Shown one piece after another: positions 1 through 5,069 of a stretch of DNA of 8,532 bases (positions are counted from its first letter, which is position 1; every line of letters begins with the position of its first letter). The stretch lies in the NCBI GenBank assembly GCA_052387335.1, contig JBQTJH010000253.1, positions 1 through 8,532 of the forward strand, in the 5' to 3' direction. The position numbers and the translations under genes were made by a program. The notes beneath the pieces are model-generated. The model was given only the letters and a program-made list of their open reading frames with translations, ran no database searches and had not been told where the DNA came from. This DNA is from Panacagrimonas sp052387335. GTDB taxonomy: Bacteria; Pseudomonadota; Gammaproteobacteria; Nevskiales; Nevskiaceae.

Positions 1-58
1 CTACAACCTGCCGGTCAAGATCGTGGTGCTCAACAACTACGGCGACGGCATGTTGTAG
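1..58. other. Fold-back (inverted) junction inside ilvB
   Basis: Plus-strand bases 2-52 encode YNLPVKIVVLNNYGDGM, the expected continuation of acetolactate synthase after '...GEMETVTTYN'. That upstream part is encoded on the minus strand, ending at base 52. Bases 1-7 (CTACAAC) and 52-58 (GTTGTAG) are therefore the visible ends of an inverted repeat, with a 44-base spacer at 8-51. The repeat presumably continues left of the window. The switch point lies in near-matching sequence: CGGCATG on one arm, and CGGCAGG in the reverse complement of CCTGCCG at 8-14 on the other. Short-homology switching of this kind is typical of fold-back chimeras from amplification or library preparation, although a genuine inverted duplication would look the same. 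Both readings hit a stop just past the junction (plus strand 56-58, minus strand 39-37). Confidence 0.85.
2..58 (+). pseudogene. ilvB: Plus-strand fragment of ilvB (residues ~489-505)
   Basis: This fragment reads on from the left edge in frame 2 and carries the conserved 'LPVKIVVLNN' segment. That segment contains the second Asn of the ThDP motif (GD...NN), which the minus-strand copy lacks. Translation continues one codon past the fold-back point and stops at TAG 56-58. In the intact gene 'VRQWQ' or similar should follow 'YGDGM', so this arm is broken at the junction. I read it as part of the same gene as the minus-strand ilvB, displaced by the inversion, and not as a separate gene. Confidence 0.75.
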
Positions 59-1521
59 GTGGTGACGGTTTCCATCTCGCCCAGATTCATGCGAATCGAG
101 GCGTCACCGTCGATATCGATCACCACGCGATCCTTGCGCGCAAACGCCGCGCCAATCGCAGCGGGCAGACCGAAGCCCATCGTGCCCATCGATCCCGAGG
201 TCAGCCACAGGCGCGGCTCCTTGAAATCGAAATACTGGCAGGCCCACATCTGGTGTTGGCCCACGCCGGTGGCGACCACGGCCGTGCCCTGCGTCAGCTT
301 GTTCAGTTCCTCGATCACCGCGTGCGGCTGAATGTAGTCGCCGCCGCGCTCATAGTTCATCGCATGCTCGGTCTTGAGCTTGGCGATATGCGCGTGCCAG
401 GCGGCGTAATCGGGTTTGAAGCCGCGATCCACCGCGAATCGACGCAGCGCGTCCAGGGCCTGCCGCAACTCGCCGACGTGATGCCAGTCCGCGCGCTTGA
501 CCTTGTTGATCTCGGCCGCGTCCACATCCAGATGCGCGATATGACGCGCGTTGGGTGCGAACTTGGCAGGTACGCCGGCGACGCGATCATCGAAGCGCGC
601 GCCCACGGCAATCAGGAAGTCGCAATCCTCGACGGCATAGTTCGCGAACGCAGTGCCGTGCATGCCCAGCATTTGCAGCGATAGTGCATCGGTGGTGTCG
701 TAGGCGCCGATGCCCATCAAGGTCGTCGTCACCGGGATGCCGAAGGCCTTGGCAAAGGCGCGCAACTCATTTGAGGCTTCGCCATTGATGGCGCCCCCGC
801 CGACGTACAGCAGCGGTCGCTGAGCCTGACGCAGCAGTTCCAGAAACTGGCCGGCGGCGGCCGGTCCAAGCTGGTTGCTCGCCACCTGCTTCAGGCGTGC
901 GCGATATCCCGGCAGGGGCAGGGCGCCGCCACCGGCGAACTTGCCGGCCCAGTTCTGCACGTCCTTGGGAATGTCCACCACCACCGGGCCCGGGCGACCG
1001 CTGCGCGCGATCTCAAATGCGGTGCGCAAGGTGGCCTCGAGCTTGGACGCGTCGGTGACCAGAAACACGTGCTTGGCGGCCGACCCCATGATGGTGCTGA
1101 TCGGCGCTTCCTGGAATCCATCCGAGCCGATCACCGCGGTAGGCACCTGGCCGCAGAGCACGACAATGGGGATGGAGTCGGCCATACAGTCGCGCACCGG
1201 CGTGACGGTGTTGGTCGCGCCGGGGCCCGAGGTCACCAGACAGACGCCGACCTTGCCTGAGGCGCGGGCGTAACCGGCGGCCATGAACCCCGCAGCCTGT
1301 TCATTGGCCGGCACGATCAGCGGCATGGGCTCGGTGCCATCGGCCGAGCGGTGCTTCTCGTTGTAGCGGAACACCGCGTCGTAGGTCGGCAGAATGGCGC
1401 CGCCCGAGTAGCCGAAAATCACGTCTACCCCTTCGTCAGCAAGCACTTGCACGACAGTGTCGGCGCCACTCAAGGTGGTCCCGGTCAAGGGGTGAAACGG
1501 TGTCACGGTGGCTGCAGTCAT
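37..1521 (-). CDS. ilvB: Acetolactate synthase large subunit, C-terminally truncated
   Basis: This is the ThDP-dependent catalytic subunit that condenses two pyruvates to 2-acetolactate (or pyruvate with 2-ketobutyrate), the first common step of valine, leucine and isoleucine synthesis. Visible landmarks are the N-terminal ThDP domain with GYSGG (37-41) and the cofactor-activating Glu in PANEQ (E74), then TSGPGATN, the central domain, and the C-terminal ThDP motif beginning GDA (472-474). Residues 1-490 align with the family. The last four codons (MPSP) come from the fold-back junction, and roughly 100 C-terminal residues are missing, including the Asn-Asn half of the metal-ThDP site. As drawn the product could not bind cofactor normally. 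The ATG at 1521 gives the usual N-terminus, with no clear Shine-Dalgarno. Orientation is opposite to ilvN, unlike the usual co-directional pair. ilvI is an equivalent name. Confidence 0.9.
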   Translation of the reverse strand: MTAATVTPFHPLTGTTLSGADTVVQVLADEGVDVIFGYSGGAILPTYDAVFRYNEKHRSADGTEPMPLIVPANEQAAGFMAAGYARASGKVGVCLVTSGPGATNTVTPVRDCMADSIPIVVLCGQVPTAVIGSDGFQEAPISTIMGSAAKHVFLVTDASKLEATLRTAFEIARSGRPGPVVVDIPKDVQNWAGKFAGGGALPLPGYRARLKQVASNQLGPAAAGQFLELLRQAQRPLLYVGGGAINGEASNELRAFAKAFGIPVTTTLMGIGAYDTTDALSLQMLGMHGTAFANYAVEDCDFLIAVGARFDDRVAGVPAKFAPNARHIAHLDVDAAEINKVKRADWHHVGELRQALDALRRFAVDRGFKPDYAAWHAHIAKLKTEHAMNYERGGDYIQPHAVIEELNKLTQGTAVVATGVGQHQMWACQYFDFKEPRLWLTSGSMGTMGFGLPAAIGAAFARKDRVVIDIDGDASIRMNLGEMETVTTYNMPSP

Positions 1522-1722
1522 GGTGCGGGTGCGGCGGCGAGCGGAAAAGGCGCGATTTATAGCACAGGGCCGTACCGCCAGGATCGGCTAGACGCCGCCC
1601 GAACCCACGCCGGTTCAGGCTCTTGCAATGATTTTCCCGGGATCCGTCGCGGCCCTTGCGAGTTGCCTGAGACGGCCCGCACCTTTAAAGTCGCGCGCCC
1701 TGAATCTCCCCGGCCGCGAGCC
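1522..1722. other. Non-coding region between ilvB and ilvN
   Basis: About 200 bases separate the divergent starts of ilvB and ilvN. No frame here resembles a protein, and in particular the missing C-terminus of acetolactate synthase is not upstream of ilvN. The region holds a candidate ilvB promoter (TATAAA at 1561-1556, minus strand), an imperfect hairpin at 1598-1619, and a minus-strand stretch at 1711-1644 that faintly resembles a glycine aptamer. If ilvB was inverted by a chimera, a second junction may lie here, perhaps at the start of ilvN. Confidence 0.6.
1556..1563 (-). promoter_or_regulatory. Candidate extended -10 element for ilvB
   Basis: Read on the minus strand the sequence is TGCTATAAA, that is TG-n-TATAAA, a good extended -10 box 35 bases before the ilvB ATG. 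No convincing -35 hexamer lies 16-18 bases further up (best candidates TCCTGG and GATCCT), which is compatible with an extended -10 promoter. The call rests on sequence only. Confidence 0.4.
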
Positions 1723-2220
1723 TTGCGCCACATCATCTCCATCCTGCTGCAAAACGAAGCCGGCGCCTTGGCGCGGGTGGCGAACATGTTTGCGGCCCGC
1801 GGCTACAACATTGACTCGCTGTCGGTAGCGCCTACGCATGATCCGACCGTGTCGCGCCTGACCCTGGTGACGGCCGGCTCCGACGAGGTGATCAACCAGA
1901 TCATCCAGCAGACCCGCAAGCTGATCGACGTGGTGGAAATTGAAGATCTGGCCGCGCGTGACCATCTGGAATGCGAGTTGGTGATGCTCAAGGTCGAGGC
2001 GCGCAACGGTGCGCGTGCGGTGGTGGACTGCGCCCGTCGGCATCGCGCGCTGATCCTCGACGAATCCGAGAGCACCCGCACCATTCAGTTGGCCGGCACC
2101 GGCATCGAGGTGGATGCGCTGCTGGCCGATATCTCGCGCGTGGCCAAGGTGCTCGAACTGGTCCGCAGCGGCGTCGCCGCGCTGTCGCGCGGCCATCACG
2201 TGATGGCGCTTCCCGCCTGA
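1723..2220 (+). CDS. ilvN: Acetolactate synthase regulatory (small) subunit
   Basis: The regulatory subunit of acetolactate synthase raises activity of the large subunit and confers valine feedback inhibition. The 165-residue product matches E. coli IlvH (163 aa) end to end. It has an N-terminal ACT domain at about 3-76 (HIISILLQNEAGALARV, RGYNIDSLSVAPT) and a C-terminal domain ending in VARSGV-like LVRSGVAALSRG. Counting from the TTG at 1723, the valine-site residues Asn11, Gly14 and Asn29 fall exactly at E. coli numbering, which fixes the start even though there is no ATG and no strong ribosome binding site. All three are present, so valine inhibition is likely retained. The unusual start may be natural, or may be a by-product of a chimeric join just upstream. 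It is followed 58 bases later by ilvC. ilvH is an equivalent name. Confidence 0.92.
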   Translation: MRHIISILLQNEAGALARVANMFAARGYNIDSLSVAPTHDPTVSRLTLVTAGSDEVINQIIQQTRKLIDVVEIEDLAARDHLECELVMLKVEARNGARAVVDCARRHRALILDESESTRTIQLAGTGIEVDALLADISRVAKVLELVRSGVAALSRGHHVMALPA

Positions 2221-2232
2221 GATTTTTACCGA

Positions 2233-2250
2233 CGGGGCCTACAGGCCCCG
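2233..2250 (+). other. Perfect hairpin between ilvN and ilvC
   Basis: CGGGGCCTACAGGCCCCG is an exact inverted repeat: 8-base arms with AC in the middle, or in practice a 7-bp stem with a TACA loop. It lies 13 bases after the ilvN stop and 28 bases before the ilvC ATG. No U-tract follows on either strand, so it is not a standard intrinsic terminator. A role in mRNA processing, stability or partial attenuation between the two genes is more likely. Confidence 0.6.
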
Positions 2251-2278
2251 ATTGACCACCAGTGAGCGTAGCGAAGAC

Positions 2279-3301
2279 ATGACTATCAAGGTTTATTACG
2301 ACAAAGACGCCGACCTCTCGATCATCCAGTCGAAGAAGGTCGCCATCGTCGGCTATGGTTCGCAGGGCCATGCCCACGCGCTGAACCTCAAGGACAGCGG
2401 CGTCGATGTCGTCGTCGCACTGCGTCCGGGCTCGGCCACCGCGAAGAAGGTCGAGGCCGGTGGTCTCAAGGTCAAGAGCGTGGCCGATGCCTGCACCTGG
2501 GCCGACCTGGTCATGATCCTGACGCCGGACGAGTTCCAGTCCGAGCTGTACAAGAACGAGATCGAGCCGAACATCAAGAAGGGTTCGACCTTGGCCTTCG
2601 CCCACGGCTTCGCCATCCACTTCAACCAGGTCGTGCCGCGTGCGGACCTGGACGTGATCATGATCGCACCCAAGGCGCCCGGTCACACGGTGCGCAACGA
2701 GTTCACCAAGGGCGGCGGCATTCCCGATCTGATCGCGGTGTTCCAGGACACCAGCGGCAGCGCCAAGAAGGTCGCGCTGTCCTATGCCGCGGCCATCGGC
2801 GGCGGTCGCTCGGGCATCATCGAGACCTCGTTCAAGGACGAGTGCGAGACCGATCTGTTCGGTGAGCAGGCCGTGCACTGCGGCGGCACCGTGGAGCTGG
2901 TCAAGGCCGGCTTCGATACCCTGGTGGACGCCGGGTACGAGCCCGAGCTGGCCTATTTCGAGTGCCTGCATGAGCTGAAATTGATTGTCGACCTGATGTA
3001 CGAAGGCGGCATCGCCACCATGAATTACTCGATCTCGAACAACGCCGAGTACGGCGAGTACGTGACCGGGCCCAAAGTCATCAACGCCGAGTCGCGCCAG
3101 GCGATGAAGCAGGCGCTACTGGACATCCAGACCGGCAAGTACGCCAAGGCCTTCGTGTCCGAAGGCAAACTCGGCTACCCGGAAATGACCGCGATGCGTC
3201 GCTTGAACGCGGCGCACCCGATCGAGGTCGTCGGCGGTCAGCTGCGCGCGATGATGCCGTGGATCGGTAAGAACAAGCTGGTCGACAAGAGCAAGAACTA
3301 A
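2279..3301 (+). CDS. ilvC: Ketol-acid reductoisomerase
   Basis: IlvC is a cytoplasmic NADPH- and Mg-dependent enzyme that isomerises and reduces 2-acetolactate to 2,3-dihydroxyisovalerate (and acetohydroxybutyrate to dihydroxymethylvalerate). At 340 aa it is the short class I form. Landmarks are the Rossmann motif GYGSQG (25-30), the NADPH-phosphate-type loop RPGS (49-52), the conserved AHGF (His109), and the metal ligands Asp192 and Glu196 (DLFGEQ), Glu228 (FEC) and Glu232 (HEL). The C-terminus PWIGKNKLVDKSKN is typical of the family. ATG 2279 is preferred to an in-frame ATT nine codons earlier, because MTIKVYYDKDADL is the family N-terminus. The Shine-Dalgarno is weak (GAAG). The gene reads with ilvN upstream and psd/pssA downstream. 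Confidence 0.97.
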   Translation: MTIKVYYDKDADLSIIQSKKVAIVGYGSQGHAHALNLKDSGVDVVVALRPGSATAKKVEAGGLKVKSVADACTWADLVMILTPDEFQSELYKNEIEPNIKKGSTLAFAHGFAIHFNQVVPRADLDVIMIAPKAPGHTVRNEFTKGGGIPDLIAVFQDTSGSAKKVALSYAAAIGGGRSGIIETSFKDECETDLFGEQAVHCGGTVELVKAGFDTLVDAGYEPELAYFECLHELKLIVDLMYEGGIATMNYSISNNAEYGEYVTGPKVINAESRQAMKQALLDIQTGKYAKAFVSEGKLGYPEMTAMRRLNAAHPIEVVGGQLRAMMPWIGKNKLVDKSKN

Positions 3302-3350
3302 GACCCCCAGCCACAAGGCCGCGTATCAGCTGCCGAGGCGAGTGGGTCTT
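3300..3350 (+). other. Possible stem-loop after ilvC
   Basis: AAGACCC at 3300-3306 pairs exactly with GGGTCTT at 3344-3350, enclosing a long 37-base loop, and is followed by CTTGC with little uridine. The arms start inside the ilvC stop codon. It could be a weak or partial terminator, or an mRNA 3' end that protects ilvC message, but a 7-bp stem with so long a loop may also be chance. Confidence 0.3.
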
Positions 3351-3378
3351 CTTGCAGAACCGAATCGGCATCCCTTAG

Positions 3379-4005
3379 GTGCTGCGCCCCTACGAGCCGC
3401 TGCTGAGCATCGTCCCCGAAGGTTGGGGCGTGATCGGCGCGCTCGGCGGCGCAGCGTTCGCCATGTCAGTCGGCGGCGGCGTGGTCTTGCCGGCCATGCT
3501 TGCCGCTGCCATGCCCGCCGCCGCGCGCTTCTGCGCAGATCCGGTCCACGGCGTGGTGTGCAAGCCGCGCGGCATCCTCGCTCCGGTCGATGGCACGGTG
3601 GTCTATCGACGCGAATGCCATGATCCGGTGCTGGGTCGCGAGGCGATTCGCATCGTGATTCGTACTTCGTGGTGGGGCGGGTATTGCCTGCGTGCTCCCA
3701 TCGCGGGCGAAGTCATGGCGCTGCCCAGAAGTGGCGAAAGCGGCAGCGATGGCGCCGTCTCGCGCATCCGCAGCGAAGAGGATCAGGACGTCGTGATGCG
3801 CGTCATCAGCGGCAGTCTGCTCGGCGCTCGGCCGGTGATGGTGTCGGTCGGTGAACGCGTGGGCCAGGGACGCCGTTGTGGGTTGCGTCGTCTGGCACGC
3901 GAGATCGAGATCATGATCCCCGCCGGTTCGCGCGTGGATGTGCAACTGGGTGAGCGCGTAAGATCAGGCGAGACCTTGCTCGCCACAATGCTGCGCAAAT
4001 CCTGA
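3379..4005 (+). CDS. psd: Phosphatidylserine decarboxylase-like protein lacking catalytic residues
   Basis: The product is a homologue of the short (type II) phosphatidylserine decarboxylases, which normally self-cleave to form a pyruvoyl group and convert phosphatidylserine to phosphatidylethanolamine at the membrane. The 208-aa product keeps the family layout: an N-terminal PEGW segment, a hydrophobic segment at about 17-47, FCADP (51-55), PVDG with catalytic-type Asp71, and a C-terminal PAGSRVDVQLGERV. Against the family pattern NVxxxRSP, with His at the fourth position of 'VFNVH', the window has GGYCLRAP, so His becomes Tyr102. Against RFGSRVDVYLP, the self-cleavage site, it has RLAREIEIMIP, so Gly-Ser becomes Ala173-Arg174. 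The frame is intact with ordinary codon use, so this looks like a maintained pseudoenzyme and not a decaying gene. The GTG start at 3379 follows directly after a TAG, with no clear ribosome binding site. It lies three bases before pssA. Confidence 0.8.
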   Translation: MLRPYEPLLSIVPEGWGVIGALGGAAFAMSVGGGVVLPAMLAAAMPAAARFCADPVHGVVCKPRGILAPVDGTVVYRRECHDPVLGREAIRIVIRTSWWGGYCLRAPIAGEVMALPRSGESGSDGAVSRIRSEEDQDVVMRVISGSLLGARPVMVSVGERVGQGRRCGLRRLAREIEIMIPAGSRVDVQLGERVRSGETLLATMLRKS

Positions 4006-4008
4006 ATC

Positions 4009-4779
4009 ATGGACGAACCCGTCACCCCTATCACGCGGCGCAAGGGCATCTACCTGCTGCCCAATCTGTTTACCACCGTGACCCTGTTCGGTGGCTTTTA
4101 TGCCGTGGTGATGGCGATGTCCGGCCGCTTCGAGCAGGCCGCCATCGGCGTGCTCGCGGCGATGATCGCCGACGGGCTGGATGGTCGTATCGCGCGCATG
4201 ACCGGCACTTCCACCGATTTCGGCAAGGAATACGACTCGCTGTGTGACATGGTGGCGTTCGGCGTGGCCGCGAGCATCGTGATGTTCGCCTACAGCCTCG
4301 AGCATCTGTCCGACTATCGCTGGCTCGGCGGGCGCCTCGGCTGGGTTCTGGCATTCACCTACACCGCCTGTGCGGCGCTGCGGCTCGCGCGCTTCAACGT
4401 GCTCACCGCGATTGCCGGTGGCAGCAAGGATTTCTTCGGACTGCCCAGCCCAGCTGCCGCAGGACTGGTGACGTTTTTCGTGTGGGCCGCTTATGACGCC
4501 GGCTATGCCGGACAGGACGTCATCTTCATTGCCGGCCCGCTGACCTTGGTCACGGGTCTGCTGATGGTGTCGAGCGTGCGCTACAACAGCTTCAAGAAGC
4601 TGGATCTGGGCGGGCGCATGCGCTTTCTGCCTTTCGTCGCGGTGATCGGCGTGCTGGTGTTGGTGATGATCGACCCGCCGCGCATCCTGTTCCTGGTGTT
4701 CCTGCTCTACGCGCTATCCGGTCCGTTGCAGGCGGTCATGCGTCGCGTGCAGAAGCCCAAGCCGCAAAGCGCGGGCTAG
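4009..4779 (+). CDS. pssA: CDP-diacylglycerol-serine O-phosphatidyltransferase
   Basis: PssA is an integral membrane enzyme making phosphatidylserine from CDP-diacylglycerol and serine, the precursor of phosphatidylethanolamine. The 256-aa product carries the full CDP-alcohol phosphotransferase signature D-G-x2-A-R-x8-G-x3-D-x3-D at residues 58-80, with Asp55, Asp58, Asp76 and Asp80 as the expected metal ligands and catalytic base. Several hydrophobic segments follow (about 21-37, 42-54, 82-96, 111-127, 146-162, 168-186, 204-222, 226-242). The N-terminal KGIYLLPNLFT is typical of the Gram-positive-like (type II) bacterial Pss, which is found in many proteobacteria and differs from the E. coli peripheral enzyme. 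The ATG is three bases after the psd-like stop, implying co-transcription and coupling. The C-terminus is short and basic (RRVQKPKP). Confidence 0.95.
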   Translation: MDEPVTPITRRKGIYLLPNLFTTVTLFGGFYAVVMAMSGRFEQAAIGVLAAMIADGLDGRIARMTGTSTDFGKEYDSLCDMVAFGVAASIVMFAYSLEHLSDYRWLGGRLGWVLAFTYTACAALRLARFNVLTAIAGGSKDFFGLPSPAAAGLVTFFVWAAYDAGYAGQDVIFIAGPLTLVTGLLMVSSVRYNSFKKLDLGGRMRFLPFVAVIGVLVLVMIDPPRILFLVFLLYALSGPLQAVMRRVQKPKPQSAG

Positions 4780-4792
4780 CTACCGTTCGACC

Positions 4793-4812
4793 TCGCGCTT
4801 GGCAAAGCGCGA
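4793..4812 (+). repeat. Inverted repeat overlapping the leu leader promoter
   Basis: TCGCGCTT (4793-4800) and AAGCGCGA (4805-4812) are exact 8-base inverted arms around the loop GGCA. No U-tract follows. It lies 13 bases after the pssA stop and overlaps the -35 box proposed for leuA, so it could be a pssA mRNA end, a processing hairpin, or an operator. Confidence 0.5.
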
Positions 4813-4828
4813 AGCACTCGGCTACATT
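4799..4828 (+). promoter_or_regulatory. Candidate sigma-70 promoter for leader peptide and leuA
   Basis: The -35 box TTGGCA (4799-4804, five of six consensus bases) and the -10 box TACATT (4823-4828, four of six) are separated by 18 bases. Transcription would start near 4834-4837, just before the leader ATG at 4838. The position between pssA and leuA fits an internal promoter that separates leucine control from the upstream genes. Confidence 0.45.
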
Positions 4829-4837
4829 CGCGCCCAC

Positions 4838-4930
4838 ATGTCGATCCAGAGCGCCATTTCTGCCCCCGCCAACCTCGCCCCCGCGGCGTCGTTGCTGTTG
4901 GCCGCGCTCCTGCTGCTTCTGCTGCCCTAG
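4838..4930 (+). CDS. leuL: Leucine-rich leader peptide of leuA
   Basis: This small frame of 30 codons encodes ten leucines: three in a row at 19-21 and six in a row at 24-29, then Pro and TAG. A short leucine-loaded frame about 140 bases before leuA is the hallmark of ribosome-mediated attenuation: scarce charged tRNA-Leu stalls the ribosome and changes the fold of the downstream RNA. The run uses mixed Leu codons (CTC, CTG, CTT; TTG in the first block). No Shine-Dalgarno precedes the ATG, and the proposed transcription start is only a few bases upstream, so it may be translated leaderless. A cryptic signal or membrane peptide is the alternative reading, but position and adjoining hairpins favour a leader. 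Confidence 0.8.
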   Translation: MSIQSAISAPANLAPAASLLLAALLLLLLP

Positions 4931-4971
4931 GGCAGACAAAGACCTTCGGCCGCACGGGGCCCTAACCGTGC
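4922..4971 (+). promoter_or_regulatory. Attenuator-like competing stem-loops of leuA leader
   Basis: Three pairings compete. Region 1, CTGCCC (4922-4927, last Leu and Pro codons), pairs with GGGCAG (4930-4935). TAGGGC (4928-4933) can instead pair with GCCCTA (4959-4964). GCACGG (4952-4957) pairs with CCGTGC (4966-4971), and its loop contains that GCCCTA. This resembles the switch of a leu attenuator, with the stall site inside region 1. The last hairpin is followed by AAATCCC and no U-tract, so the output may be Rho-dependent or translational and not intrinsic termination. Confidence 0.5.
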
Positions 4972-5043
4972 AAATCCCTGAACTTCCCTTACGCCTCCAC
5001 CGGCGACGTGCGCGACAATACGGTCCTGCGTTGCCGCCCCCAA

Positions 5044-5062
5044 GCCGGCTCACCGGCAAGGA
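5044..5062 (+). promoter_or_regulatory. leuA ribosome binding site with adjoining hairpin
   Basis: AAGGA at 5058-5062 lies seven bases before ATG 5070 and fixes the leuA start, since the open frame extends further upstream to 4968. GCCGG (5044-5048) and CCGGC (5053-5057) form a small hairpin touching this site, which could limit ribosome access. Confidence 0.6.
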
Positions 5063-5069
5063 ATTCGTC

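Noticed and set aside
1598..1619. Imperfect hairpin CC-GAACC/GGTTC-GG as a terminator
   Set aside because: No U-tract follows on either strand, one arm position is mismatched on the plus strand, and it lies upstream of the proposed ilvB -10 box without a gene to terminate.
1632..1648. CCCGGGATCC, resembling adjacent SmaI/BamHI cloning sites
   Set aside because: It is too short to show vector or linker contamination in GC-rich DNA, and the flanks do not match a polylinker I recognise. I kept it only as a reminder that this spacer may contain a join.
1663..1689. TTGCCT and TTTAAA as a promoter for ilvN
   Set aside because: The spacer is only 15 bases and both boxes match consensus poorly; not strong enough to annotate.
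1988..2971. A 327-codon minus-strand frame across ilvN and ilvC
   Set aside because: It runs opposite two strongly recognised genes and its protein has low-complexity, biased composition; a shadow of GC-rich third positions.
3669..3854. Small plus-strand frames inside the psd-like gene as separate genes
   Set aside because: They are out-of-frame, arginine-rich shadow frames; the psd-like reading keeps family-specific motifs through the whole length.
4838..4930. Leucine-rich small frame as a signal peptide or small membrane protein
   Set aside because: There is no basic N-terminal region, and the position before leuA, the clustered Leu codons at the 3' end and overlapping hairpins fit a regulatory leader better.
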